Shown here in pieces: positions 32,382 to 41,320 of a stretch of 64,000 nucleotides of DNA. Each line of letters starts with the position of its first letter. Position 1 is the first letter of the stretch. The notes beneath the pieces are model-generated. The model did no database searches. It was not told where the DNA came from and saw only the letters and a program-made list of their open reading frames with translations. The translations under genes were made by a program, and so were the position numbers. The stretch is from CTSoil-075 sp042610375 (lineage in GTDB: Bacteria; Bacillota; Negativicutes; DSM-13327), in NCBI RefSeq assembly GCF_042610375.1, contig NZ_JBGJZL010000003.1, forward strand, positions 124,001-188,000. Reading direction: 5' to 3'.

Positions 32382-35300
32382 ATGGAGAAGAAAACTCTGC
32401 CTATATGGAAAAAACTCAATTTTTTCAAAACTAAGGAAGTGCAGCAAGCTGGCTGGAGTGAGGTCGCCCACGATGAGTGTGCTGCTGAAGCCATCTATCG
32501 TCAACGGTTCAGTCATGACAAGGTCGTCCGTACAACTCACGGCGTCAATTGTACGGGGTCCTGTAGTTGGAAGGTTTTTGTGAAAGATGGCATTATTACC
32601 TCAGAAAATCAACAGACGGATTATCCCTCAACAGGTCCTGATATGCCGGAATTTGAGCCAAGAGGTTGTCCGCGAGGTGCCAGTTTTTCTTGGTATGTGT
32701 ATAGTCCTTTGAGAATTAAACATCCCTATATCCGCCGTCAGTTATTATCTTTATGGCGCGAGGCGGTGAAAAATAATCATGGTGATTTAGTAAAAGCTTG
32801 GGGCTCTATTGTCGAAGATGCTGCTAAAAGCAAACAATATAAAGAAGTGCGGGGTAAAGGTGGTCTAGTGCGCGGTGAATGGCAAGAAGTGAATCAAATC
32901 ATGTCAGCCATGCTGCTCTATACGATTAGAACCTATGGACCTGATCGGATTGCTGGTTTTACACCAATTCCAGCCATGTCCATGGTTAGTTATGCTGCAG
33001 GATCTCGTTTTTTATCTCTTCTAGGCGCTCCTATGCTTAGTTTTTATGACTGGTATGCTGATTTGCCACCAGCCTCACCGCAAATTTGGGGTGAGCAGAC
33101 GGATGTACCAGAGAGTAGCGATTGGTATAACGCGGGTTATATTGTCATGTGGGGCTCGAATATTCCTATGACGAGAACTCCAGATGCTCATTTTATGACG
33201 GAAGTACGCTATAAAGGCACCAAGGTAGTCGCTGTGAGTCCTGACTATGCAGAGAATGTGAAATTTGCTGACAATTGGCTGCCAGTCAATCCTGGATCAG
33301 ATGCTGCGCTGGCCCAAGCAATGACCCATGTGATCTTAAAAGAATTTTATGTAGATAAACAAGAAGAATATTTTGTGAACTATGCGAAAGAGTTTACGGA
33401 TATGCCTTTTTTAGTACTCATTGATAGAAATGATGATGGATATACTCCCGGCCGTTTTTTAAGGGCCAGTGACCTTGGAATGGTAGCTGCCAATGGAGAG
33501 TGGAAACCAGTGTTGTGGGATAGTGGTAAACAAGGTCCAGCCATTCCCAATGGCACCATTGGTCAACGCTGGGATGGTACGGGAAAATGGAATCTCAAAA
33601 TGGAGAATGAGGCTGGTGAAGCACTGACTCCACTATTGACGCTTCTTGGTGAGGAGGATGAGCAGCTTTGTATCAGCCTTCCTGAGTTTGCCGAGGATAG
33701 TACTGGTATTGTTAAACGGGGAATCCCTGTTAAAATGATTATGAAAAATGGCAAGCTACTACGCGTGACAACGGTTTTTGATCTCATGCTCGCTCAATAT
33801 GGAGTTGTACGTAAGTTGCCTGGCGATTATCCCATAAGCTATGAAGATGAACAGACCTATACACCAGGTTGGCAAGAGAAACATACCAATGTAAAAGCCG
33901 AACTCGTCATTCAAATTGCCCGAGAATTTGCTCAAAACGCTGCTGATACCAAAGGACGCTCTATGATTATAATGGGAGCAGGGATTAATCATTGGTTTAA
34001 TGGAGATACCATTTACCGCGCCATCTTGAACTTAGTCATCTTAACAGGTTGTCAGGGGGTTAATGGCGGTGGCTGGGCTCATTATGTGGGACAAGAAAAG
34101 TGTCGTCCTATTGAAGGGTGGGGGACAGTGGCTTTTGCTCGTGACTGGTCTATGCCACCACGTCTCCAAAATGCAACTTCTTTCTTTTATTTTGCTACCA
34201 ATCAGTGGAAATATGAAACTCACGGTATGGATACCCTAAAATCTCCAACTGCTTCGAAAAGTCGGTATCGTCACCCTGCAGACTACAACGTACTCGCTGC
34301 TCGCCTTGGTTGGATGCCTTCTTATCCTCAATTTAACGAAAATTCCCTACAGTTAAGTGCAGAGGCTGCTGAGAGTGGTGCTGAAAGCTCGGAACAAGTG
34401 ATTGCTCATGTGGCCAAAAAGCTGAAAGATAAGAAAATGACTTTTGCTGTAGAAGATCCTAATCACTCTAAGAATCATCCCCGCGGCTTGTTCGTGTGGC
34501 GTTCCAATCTTATTTCTAGTTCGGGTAAGGGACATGAATATTTTCTTAAATATCTATTAGGAGCATCTCATGGTCTTCTGTCAGAGCCCAATGAGGAGAT
34601 GAGACCTACGGAAGTCCAGTGGAGTGACAATCCCCCAGAAGGTAAATTAGATCTACTCGTTGATTTGGATTTTCGTATGGCGGGTACGGCTTTGTATTCC
34701 GACATTGTATTACCAGCGGCGACTTGGTATGAAAAAACCGATATCAGTAGTACAGATATGCATCCTTTTGTTCATCCTTTTAATCCAGCGATTAATCCGC
34801 CATGGGAAGCACGATCAGATTGGGATATTTTTAAAGGCCTAGCAGAAACATTTTCAGATATGGCTAAGACATATTTGCCTGAAGTACAAAAAGATATTGT
34901 AGCAGTACCTCTGATGCATGATTCACCTGGCGAAATGGCTCAGCCTTTTGGTAAGGTGCTGGATTGGCGAAAAGGAGAAGTAGAGCCAATCCCAGGCAAG
35001 ACAATGCCCAATATGGTCATCGTGGAACGAGATTATAAAGAAATTTATACAAAATTTACTTCCCTTGGGCCATTGTTAGAAAAGAATCCCGTGGGTGCCC
35101 ATGGTATTGCTTTTTCCGTAAAAGAGCAATATGAGGAATTGAAAAAGATAAATGGGAAAATTGAAGAACCTGGTATAGCCCAAGGACGTCCCCAAATAGC
35201 AACGGCTCGTCAAGCGGCAGAAGCTATGTTGACCTTATCCAGCGCGACCAATGGAAAGTTAGCGATGAAAGCCTGGGAAGATGCAGAAAAGAAAACAGGT

Positions 35301-36071
35301 ATGAAGCTTAAACAAATCAGTGCTGGACGGGCTGGAGAAAAATTTACTTTTAATGATATTACAGCACAACCTCGCCAGGTGATTCCAACACCAGTCTTTA
35401 CTGGTTCTAATCAGGGGGATAAGCGATATTCGCCTTTTACGACAAGTATCGATCATCGGATGCCTTTCCGTACCTTGACAGGTCGCCAACATTTCTATAT
35501 TGATCATGAAATCATGATTGAGTTTGGTGAGGCTATGCCAGTTTATAAACCTACATTGTCGCCTGTTTTGTTCGCTGGCAAAGAACATAATCCGCCAGCG
35601 GAAGGTAAAGAAGTGATTCTTCGCTATCTGACTCCTCATGGTAAATGGAATATACACAGTACCTATCAAGATAATCTGCATATGCTCACTTTATTCCGCG
35701 GCGGGCCTCATGTATGGGTTAACCATCAGGATGCACTGCAAGCAGATCTGAAAGATAATGATTGGGTAGAAGTTTATAATCGTAATGGTGTCGTAGCAGC
35801 TCGCATCGTAGTAAGTCATCGTATGCCACGGGGCACTCTCTATATGTATCATGCCCAAGATCGACATATTAATGTACCTGGTTCCAAAATTACGGGTAAG
35901 CGCGGTGGTACGCATAACAGCCCTACGCGGGTACATGTTAAACCCACCCAATGTATCGGCGGTTATGCCCAACTTAGCTACGGGTTTAACTATTATGGTC
36001 CGATTGGTAATCAGCGAGATATTTACGTAGCTGTTCGCAAGTTGAAGGAGGTGTCCTGGCTTGAAGATTAA
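32382..36071 (+). CDS. narG: Respiratory nitrate reductase alpha subunit NarG
   Basis: 1229 residues, full length. The N-terminal H53-x3-C57-x3-C61 and C96 (HGVNCTGSCSW, RGCPRGA) are the FS0 [4Fe-4S] ligands typical of NarG. The molybdopterin-guanine-dinucleotide enzyme reduces nitrate to nitrite on the cytosolic face of the membrane. Near the C-terminus GGTHNSPTRVHVKPTQCIGG and GPIGNQRD match the family. The GGGGGGAAATC site lies upstream. The stop overlaps the narH start. No molybdenum cofactor genes are in the window. Confidence 0.97.
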   Translation: MEKKTLPIWKKLNFFKTKEVQQAGWSEVAHDECAAEAIYRQRFSHDKVVRTTHGVNCTGSCSWKVFVKDGIITSENQQTDYPSTGPDMPEFEPRGCPRGASFSWYVYSPLRIKHPYIRRQLLSLWREAVKNNHGDLVKAWGSIVEDAAKSKQYKEVRGKGGLVRGEWQEVNQIMSAMLLYTIRTYGPDRIAGFTPIPAMSMVSYAAGSRFLSLLGAPMLSFYDWYADLPPASPQIWGEQTDVPESSDWYNAGYIVMWGSNIPMTRTPDAHFMTEVRYKGTKVVAVSPDYAENVKFADNWLPVNPGSDAALAQAMTHVILKEFYVDKQEEYFVNYAKEFTDMPFLVLIDRNDDGYTPGRFLRASDLGMVAANGEWKPVLWDSGKQGPAIPNGTIGQRWDGTGKWNLKMENEAGEALTPLLTLLGEEDEQLCISLPEFAEDSTGIVKRGIPVKMIMKNGKLLRVTTVFDLMLAQYGVVRKLPGDYPISYEDEQTYTPGWQEKHTNVKAELVIQIAREFAQNAADTKGRSMIIMGAGINHWFNGDTIYRAILNLVILTGCQGVNGGGWAHYVGQEKCRPIEGWGTVAFARDWSMPPRLQNATSFFYFATNQWKYETHGMDTLKSPTASKSRYRHPADYNVLAARLGWMPSYPQFNENSLQLSAEAAESGAESSEQVIAHVAKKLKDKKMTFAVEDPNHSKNHPRGLFVWRSNLISSSGKGHEYFLKYLLGASHGLLSEPNEEMRPTEVQWSDNPPEGKLDLLVDLDFRMAGTALYSDIVLPAATWYEKTDISSTDMHPFVHPFNPAINPPWEARSDWDIFKGLAETFSDMAKTYLPEVQKDIVAVPLMHDSPGEMAQPFGKVLDWRKGEVEPIPGKTMPNMVIVERDYKEIYTKFTSLGPLLEKNPVGAHGIAFSVKEQYEELKKINGKIEEPGIAQGRPQIATARQAAEAMLTLSSATNGKLAMKAWEDAEKKTGMKLKQISAGRAGEKFTFNDITAQPRQVIPTPVFTGSNQGDKRYSPFTTSIDHRMPFRTLTGRQHFYIDHEIMIEFGEAMPVYKPTLSPVLFAGKEHNPPAEGKEVILRYLTPHGKWNIHSTYQDNLHMLTLFRGGPHVWVNHQDALQADLKDNDWVEVYNRNGVVAARIVVSHRMPRGTLYMYHAQDRHINVPGSKITGKRGGTHNSPTRVHVKPTQCIGGYAQLSYGFNYYGPIGNQRDIYVAVRKLKEVSWLED

Positions 36072-37545
36072 AGCACAAATCGCCATGGTCATAAATTTAG
36101 ATAAGTGCATTGGCTGTCATACTTGCAGTGTGACCTGTAAAAATACTTGGACCAATCGTGAAGGTGCTGAGTATATGTGGTTTAACAATGTAGAAACCAA
36201 GCCCGGTGTAGGTTATCCCATTGAGTGGGAGAATCAGGAAAAATATAAGGGTGGCTGGGAATTAAAAAATGGTAAGTTAGAATTGAAAAACGGTGGCCGC
36301 TTGGCAAAGTTGCTCGCTAAGTTATTTCACAATCCTGATATGCCTGTCATTGATGATTATTATGAACCATGGACCTATAATTATGAAACCTTACTCAATA
36401 GCCCTACCAAAAAACATCAACCTGTAGCTCGCCCGAGATCAGTGATTACTGGAAAAAATATGGACTTAAAGTGGGGGCCAAACTGGGAAGATGATTTGGC
36501 AGGAGCGCATATTACAGGGAAAAAAGATCCTAATGTTATCAGTATGCAGGATAAAGTCAAATTTGAGTTTGAAAAAACTTTTATGGCCTATTTGCCACGA
36601 ATTTGTGAACACTGTCTCAATCCTGGCTGCGTCGCATCCTGTCCCTCTGGTGCTATCTATAAGCGGGAAGATGACGGCATTGTGCTGGTTGACCAAGAGG
36701 CCTGCCGCAGTTGGCGGATGTGCATGACTGGTTGTCCCTACAAAAAAATATATTTCAACTGGCAGACTCATAAAGCGGAGAAATGTATTTTCTGCTTTCC
36801 GCGGATTGAAGCTGGTCAGCCTACTGTTTGCTCGGAAACTTGTTCCGGACGAGTTCGGTATATTGGGGTCGTACTGTATGATGCTGATAAAGTGAAAGAG
36901 GCGGCATCAACAGTCAATGAGAAGGAGTTATATCAAGCTCAACTTAATGTATTTTTAGATCCGACAGATCCAGAAGTAATTGCTAAAGCACGTCAAGATG
37001 GTATTAGTGAAGATTGGCTAGATTATGCAAAAAGATCACCCATCTATGACTTAGTCGTGCGTTATGGTGTGGCGCTCCCCCTTCATCCTGAATTTCGCAC
37101 CATGCCGATGGTCTGGTATATTCCCCCACTTAGCCCCATTGTCAGCGTTGCCAAAGGGCAAGGTGTTAGCCAAAATCTATTCCCGCTCCTTGAAGATATG
37201 CGTATTCCTATGGAGTATTTGGCAAATATCTTAACGGCGGGAGATACGAAAGCTGTCAAATCGGCTCTCGGCAAGTTACTAACCATGCGTTCTTATATGC
37301 GTTCCTTGCAAATTAATAAAGCGATTGACCAAAAGGAGTTAAAGGATGCGGGCCTTACAGAAACATCGGTGAAGGCGATGTATCGTCTGCTCGCCATTGC
37401 CAAATATGAGGATCGTTTTGTCATTCCTACATCCCATCAGGAACAGTATGTAAATGTGTATAAAGAGCAAGGTAACTGTGGTTATTGTCTTCCTCAGAGA
37501 CCTTCGTCTTGTGGTGATGGAGGTGATGATTGTGGTACCTCTTGA
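36061..37545 (+). CDS. narH: Respiratory nitrate reductase beta subunit NarH
   Basis: 494 residues with four cysteine clusters: CIGCHTCSVTC from residue 16, CEHCLNPGCVASCPSGA, CRSWRMCMTGCPYKKIYF (the Trp-for-Cys site typical of the [3Fe-4S] cluster) and KCIFC...CSETC. It wires NarI to NarG. The start is TTG 36061 with GGAGG upstream, inside the last codons of narG, so translation is coupled. Confidence 0.96.
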   Translation: MKIKAQIAMVINLDKCIGCHTCSVTCKNTWTNREGAEYMWFNNVETKPGVGYPIEWENQEKYKGGWELKNGKLELKNGGRLAKLLAKLFHNPDMPVIDDYYEPWTYNYETLLNSPTKKHQPVARPRSVITGKNMDLKWGPNWEDDLAGAHITGKKDPNVISMQDKVKFEFEKTFMAYLPRICEHCLNPGCVASCPSGAIYKREDDGIVLVDQEACRSWRMCMTGCPYKKIYFNWQTHKAEKCIFCFPRIEAGQPTVCSETCSGRVRYIGVVLYDADKVKEAASTVNEKELYQAQLNVFLDPTDPEVIAKARQDGISEDWLDYAKRSPIYDLVVRYGVALPLHPEFRTMPMVWYIPPLSPIVSVAKGQGVSQNLFPLLEDMRIPMEYLANILTAGDTKAVKSALGKLLTMRSYMRSLQINKAIDQKELKDAGLTETSVKAMYRLLAIAKYEDRFVIPTSHQEQYVNVYKEQGNCGYCLPQRPSSCGDGGDDCGTS

Positions 37546-38080
37546 TAAAAAAAACTTCACATTATTATCTTCCCTATTTGCCTATCCTGCCCATCCTTGG
37601 CTTGATATTGACGAGTTACGCCAACTTGTGAATGAATCTAAGTATTTGCTTATTCGAGATCATGTACAGGTTTTTTTAGACTCTATAAAAGAGCGGTCTT
37701 TAGAACAGTTAGCAGAACAATATGTCATGACCTTTGATTTTAGCGAGAATAGTAACCTAGATCTTACTTCTCTGCTTTGCCCCGATGATCGAAAGCGGGG
37801 TCTAGTGCTCGCAAATCTGAAAAGTATTTATCACCAAGCTCAGCTTGATGTGGATTCTAATGAACTGCCAGATTATCTGCCTATGGTCCTTGAATTTTTA
37901 TCCGTGGCAGATTTGGACTCAAGTAAAGAAGTCTTAAGTATAGTGGGGCCTGGTATGGAAAAGCTATGGGAACAGCTAAAAAACATTGCCAGTCCTTATG
38001 CTGGACTACTTGAAGCTTGTTTAGTATCCACGACATCTATGAGGTGTTCACAAATACCTGCTACTGGAGGTGTATCATGA
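37532..38080 (+). CDS. narJ: Nitrate reductase assembly chaperone NarJ
   Basis: 182 residues from GTG 37532. The helical TorD/NarJ family pattern is seen in LSSLFAYPAHPWLDIDELRQL and ADYLPMVLEFLSVADL-like sequence (here PDYLPMVLEFLSVADLD). It inserts the molybdenum cofactor into NarG. I choose the GTG because GGAGGTG stands at the right distance; two closer ATG codons overlap that site. It overlaps narH by 14 bp and narI by 4 bp. Confidence 0.88.
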   Translation: MVPLDKKNFTLLSSLFAYPAHPWLDIDELRQLVNESKYLLIRDHVQVFLDSIKERSLEQLAEQYVMTFDFSENSNLDLTSLLCPDDRKRGLVLANLKSIYHQAQLDVDSNELPDYLPMVLEFLSVADLDSSKEVLSIVGPGMEKLWEQLKNIASPYAGLLEACLVSTTSMRCSQIPATGGVS

Positions 38081-38778
38081 ATTTTGGCGAACAATTTTTA
38101 TGGGTCATTTACCCTTATGTAGCGCTCACTATTTTTATCGTGGGACACATTTATCGCTACAATACAGATCAGTTAGGTTGGACAGCCAGATCCAGTGAAC
38201 TTTTAGAAAAAAAGAGCTTACAATGGGGGAGCCTATTATTTCATGGGGGTATTTTGGCTGTTGTTGGTGGTCATGTATCTGGGCTTTTGATTCCAAAAGC
38301 TTGGTTTGAGGCCATTGGGGTTACGGAACATATGTATCACATGGCTGCCGTTTATGGCGGGGGACCAGCAGGATTACTCACCTTAGCAGGTATCTTGATT
38401 TTGACCCTGAGACGTTTTGGTAATGATCGGGTATATGCGGCAAGTAGTTTGGCTGATTTTGTCGTTGTGGTTTTAGTCTTGGCAGAAGTCATACTCGGGC
38501 TAGCAAGTACGGCAACTAATGTGTTTGGTTCTACTGGTTTTGATTATCGGGCGACCATTGCACCTTGGTTTAGAGGGTTATTATTCTTGCAGCCTGATGC
38601 TCATTTTATGCATAGTGTGCCGCTATTCTTCAAAATGCATGTGTTGATGGGGTTTGCTATTTTTGCAGTATGGCCTTTCACACGTCTAGTCCATGTTTGG
38701 AGTATGCCTATTGAGTATATCAATAGACCCTATATTCACTATGTTAGCCGTAAGGTAAAAGGTAAATCAATTCATTAA
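38077..38778 (+). CDS. narI: Respiratory nitrate reductase gamma subunit NarI (cytochrome b)
   Basis: 233 residues, five membrane segments. The heme-b histidines are in FHGGILAVVGGHVSG (helix 2) and FKMHVLMGFAIFAVWPFTRLVH (helix 5), which is the NarI pattern. It oxidises menaquinol and anchors NarGH. ATG 38077 overlaps the narJ stop (ATGA). A hairpin follows at 38788. Confidence 0.96.
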   Translation: MNFGEQFLWVIYPYVALTIFIVGHIYRYNTDQLGWTARSSELLEKKSLQWGSLLFHGGILAVVGGHVSGLLIPKAWFEAIGVTEHMYHMAAVYGGGPAGLLTLAGILILTLRRFGNDRVYAASSLADFVVVVLVLAEVILGLASTATNVFGSTGFDYRATIAPWFRGLLFLQPDAHFMHSVPLFFKMHVLMGFAIFAVWPFTRLVHVWSMPIEYINRPYIHYVSRKVKGKSIH

Positions 38779-38787
38779 TTAATGGAG

Positions 38788-38822
38788 GGACAATTTCTGA
38801 TTTATTTCGAGATTGTCCTTCT
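38788..38822 (+). terminator. Weak terminator between narI and nreA
   Basis: GGACAAT pairs with ATTGTCC around 17 bases, followed by TTCTTTCT. It probably lets part of the transcription into nreABC. Confidence 0.6.
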
Positions 38823-38882
38823 TTCTATCATTCCTTTTTCTTTACTTTAGAGCAGCACCTATGCTAAATTGAAAATAAAGAA

Positions 38883-38926
38883 GACTAACATTCAGGTGGA
38901 ATTTTCATTCCAATTGAATCTTAGTC
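38883..38926 (+). promoter_or_regulatory. Long palindrome in the nreA leader
   Basis: GACTAACATTCA pairs with TGAATCTTAGTC (one mismatch) and an inner TGGAA pairs with TTCCA. No T-run follows. It may be a leader RNA structure or a repetitive palindromic unit; no second copy occurs in the window. Confidence 0.5.
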
Positions 38927-39028
38927 ACCCTTGTTTAGAGACTTAGCCGCTTTTAACTCTTATTAAAAAATAGGAGTCTGATAGGGACTTGGTCATCGGA
39001 TAAATTTAGATCGTTAGGGAGAAATTTT

Positions 39029-39463
39029 ATGGATAAAATGCAATCGGTAATCAATCAATGCCTAGAAGAGCTACGGCTGCAAACGGGTGCTGATTTTTCG
39101 GCTTTTGCTTGTCAAGAGCCAAATGAAGCAATCATTCGCTGGAAATATGCGGCAGGTAATCGTAATGAACGTTTTCGACGTATTGTACTACGCCCTGGTA
39201 AAGGCATTGCTGGCAAAGTATTACTGTCAGGAAGGCTCATGATATTAGAAAATTACGAACCAAAACAACATGATGATCCGCGAGAATATCCGATTTTATA
39301 TGCGGAAGAATTAAAGTCAGCCTTAGGAGTCCCTGTTATTATTCAGGACCGAGTCAAAGGCGTAGTACTCATTGGTTACCGCAGTGGTTGTATCATTGAG
39401 GAAGAAGTCCTTACTTTCACTAAACAAGTAGCAGAAAAAGTAGCAATTTTGCTAAATCCTTAA
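39029..39463 (+). CDS. nreA: NreA-like GAF-domain nitrate sensor
   Basis: 144 residues, one GAF domain throughout (LRLQTGADFSAFACQE, LRPGKGIAGKVLLSGR, ALGVPVIIQDRVKGVVLIGY). Staphylococcal NreA is a cytosolic GAF protein of this size that binds nitrate and restrains the kinase NreB. The position, directly before an HisKA_3 kinase and a LuxR-type regulator and behind narGHJI, supports the same role. GTTAGGGAG precedes the ATG. Confidence 0.83.
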   Translation: MDKMQSVINQCLEELRLQTGADFSAFACQEPNEAIIRWKYAAGNRNERFRRIVLRPGKGIAGKVLLSGRLMILENYEPKQHDDPREYPILYAEELKSALGVPVIIQDRVKGVVLIGYRSGCIIEEEVLTFTKQVAEKVAILLNP

Positions 39464-39503
39464 AAGATGAAGTAGAGAATGAGGATAATAGGAGAATATC
39501 AGG

Positions 39504-40244
39504 ATGAGAGAAAAGACACTGACTTCTTTATCAGAAGTGATTTTTCAAGACCTGTCAGAGGGAGAAAAACAAGAGTATCATAGCTTTCAAAAAGTAATGA
39601 CAAGCTACATTCTGCAGGCGCAAGAAGAAGAACGAAAGCGAGTATCAAGAGAGCTGCATGACGGGGTAGGGCAAACGATTTACAGCATGATTGTTGGACT
39701 TAATATGATTGAACAACTTCCTTTAAGCGATGACCTTCGTGAGCACTTTATCCTTGTGAAAGAAATGGCAACTCAAGCCTTAAACGAAGTTCGTCATATT
39801 GCAGTTGAACTGAGACCTTGTTCACTTGATGATTGGGGAATATTACCGGCACTTCGTTCTTTTATCAAACAGTTTGAGCAGACTTATGGTATTGTAACAG
39901 TACTTCGCGCTACTGGCGAAGAGCGCCGCTATTCGTCCAAAATTGAAACTACTCTCTATCGCATTTGCCAAGAGGCCATGATTAATGCCGCTAAATATGC
40001 AAATATTGATCAGTTATCAGTAGAGTTTTATGAGCAGAATCAACAGTTACATTTGGTTGTAGCAGATCAAGGGCGTGGTTTTGATTTGCAAAACATTGAA
40101 ATAAAAGGGACTGGACTCGGGCTGTATGGAATGAGGGAAAGAGCAACCCTCATTCGTGGTACCTTGCTTATTCATTCTGTCCCTGGTCATGGTACAAAGA
40201 TCAAGGTCTGCATTCCGTTAGAGGATGAGGTGGATAACACATGA
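39504..40244 (+). CDS. nreB: NreB-like sensor histidine kinase lacking the PAS domain
   Basis: 246 residues. A HisKA_3 dimerisation domain has the phospho-acceptor H52 in RVSRELHDGVGQT; the ATPase domain shows CQEAMINAAKYA, VVADQGRGFDL and GTGLGLYGMRERA. It is cytosolic. Staphylococcal NreB (about 344 residues) begins with a PAS domain whose four cysteines hold an oxygen-labile [4Fe-4S] cluster. Here the N-terminus is only about 40 residues and contains no cysteine, so oxygen sensing by that route is absent. AGGAGAATATC precedes the ATG; the last base pairs overlap nreC. Confidence 0.88.
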   Translation: MREKTLTSLSEVIFQDLSEGEKQEYHSFQKVMTSYILQAQEEERKRVSRELHDGVGQTIYSMIVGLNMIEQLPLSDDLREHFILVKEMATQALNEVRHIAVELRPCSLDDWGILPALRSFIKQFEQTYGIVTVLRATGEERRYSSKIETTLYRICQEAMINAAKYANIDQLSVEFYEQNQQLHLVVADQGRGFDLQNIEIKGTGLGLYGMRERATLIRGTLLIHSVPGHGTKIKVCIPLEDEVDNT

Positions 40245-40897
40245 TTACTATTCTCATTGCTGATGATCATGCTGTGGTTCGCTCAGGACTTGCGATGTTG
40301 ATCAATTCACAACAAGATATGGAAGTCGTAGGTGTGGCCGCAGATGGGCGGGAAGCAGTAGAACTGGCTGTGAAACTGCTTCCCGAGGTCGTGGTCATGG
40401 ATTTGCGGATGCCTCCTGGCGAAAATGGCTTGGTGGCAACGGCTCGTTTACAGGAACTAGCGCCACAAATTAATGTACTGATTTTAACGATGCATGATGA
40501 TGAAGAATATTTGTTTCAAGCCTTAAAAGTGGGTGCCACTGGGTATATTTTAAAAAATGCCCCTGATTTTGATTTAATTAAAGCTATCCGTACTGTAAAT
40601 CAGGGTGAACCCTATTTATATCCTTCCGCAACGAAGTCTTTGATCGGTGATTTTTTGCGTCGCAAAAATAAGAGTGCTGAATTTGAATCTCTTGCTTTAT
40701 TAACAGAAAGAGAGCAACAAACCTTACGATTAGTAGCCATGGGTTATGGAAACAAAGAGATTGCCGAGAAACTATGCCTTTCAGTTAAGACCGTTGAGTC
40801 TTATAAATCTAAAATTATGGAAAAATTACAGCTGAAAACAAGGCCAGAACTGGTGCGATATGCAATGAAGAAAGGGCTGCTGGATTTAGAAGGATAA
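40241..40897 (+). CDS. nreC: NreC-like LuxR-type response regulator
   Basis: 218 residues. The receiver domain has the phospho-acceptor D54 in VVMDLRMPPGENG, acidic residues at 8-9, and K in ILKNAP. A LuxR/NarL helix-turn-helix covers about 150-210 (LTEREQQTLRLVAMGYGNKE, LSVKTVESYKSKIMEKL). It starts inside the nreB stop (ATGA). It is the likely binder of the boxes before narK and asrA, by analogy with staphylococcal NreC. Confidence 0.92.
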   Translation: MITILIADDHAVVRSGLAMLINSQQDMEVVGVAADGREAVELAVKLLPEVVVMDLRMPPGENGLVATARLQELAPQINVLILTMHDDEEYLFQALKVGATGYILKNAPDFDLIKAIRTVNQGEPYLYPSATKSLIGDFLRRKNKSAEFESLALLTEREQQTLRLVAMGYGNKEIAEKLCLSVKTVESYKSKIMEKLQLKTRPELVRYAMKKGLLDLEG

Positions 40898-41039
40898 AAT
40901 CTGTCTGCAAGAAAAAATGATATTATTCTAAGAGTATACCTATAAATTTGACGAATGAAGAGGATATGTTACAATAAAATTAGATCTATAATAAACATAA
41001 TCAAGTTTTTTCTAAAATTTATAATGAGGTGATCGAATA

Positions 41040-41309
41040 ATGGAAGTTTTAAATATCCAAGCAGTTATTGACATTCTTAATCAGTTAGCAAATAGCTCTC
41101 CACTAGATGATGAAATGATCGATGAAGCAATTGACGCACTGGAGAGTATGAAGAGTGCTATTGATGTTGAAGATGATGAATTCATCGATAAAATTGATGA
41201 AATGCAAGATTATCTTCAATATTTACTAACTGGCGAAGAATCTTCACTAGAAGAAGTGCAGGAAGAATTATCTAATATGATGAATGTGTTACGAAATTAC
41301 TTAAAATAA
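41040..41309 (+). CDS. Small acidic helical protein, unknown function
   Basis: 89 residues, strongly acidic (SPLDDEMIDEAIDALES, VEDDEFIDKIDEM, LTGEESSLEEVQEELS), no cysteine, predicted helical throughout. A TAATGAGGTGATCG site precedes the ATG. It lies 142 bp after nreC and converges with the cyclase gene. No family is recognised. The acidity recalls small partner-binding proteins, but nothing in the sequence supports a specific role. Confidence 0.6.
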   Translation: MEVLNIQAVIDILNQLANSSPLDDEMIDEAIDALESMKSAIDVEDDEFIDKIDEMQDYLQYLLTGEESSLEEVQEELSNMMNVLRNYLK

Positions 41310-41320
41310 TCGTGAATTTC

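Noticed and set aside
38940..39000. A third NreC box before nreA (GATAGGGACTTGG)
   Set aside because: Only the left half resembles the motif; the CCCTAC half is missing.
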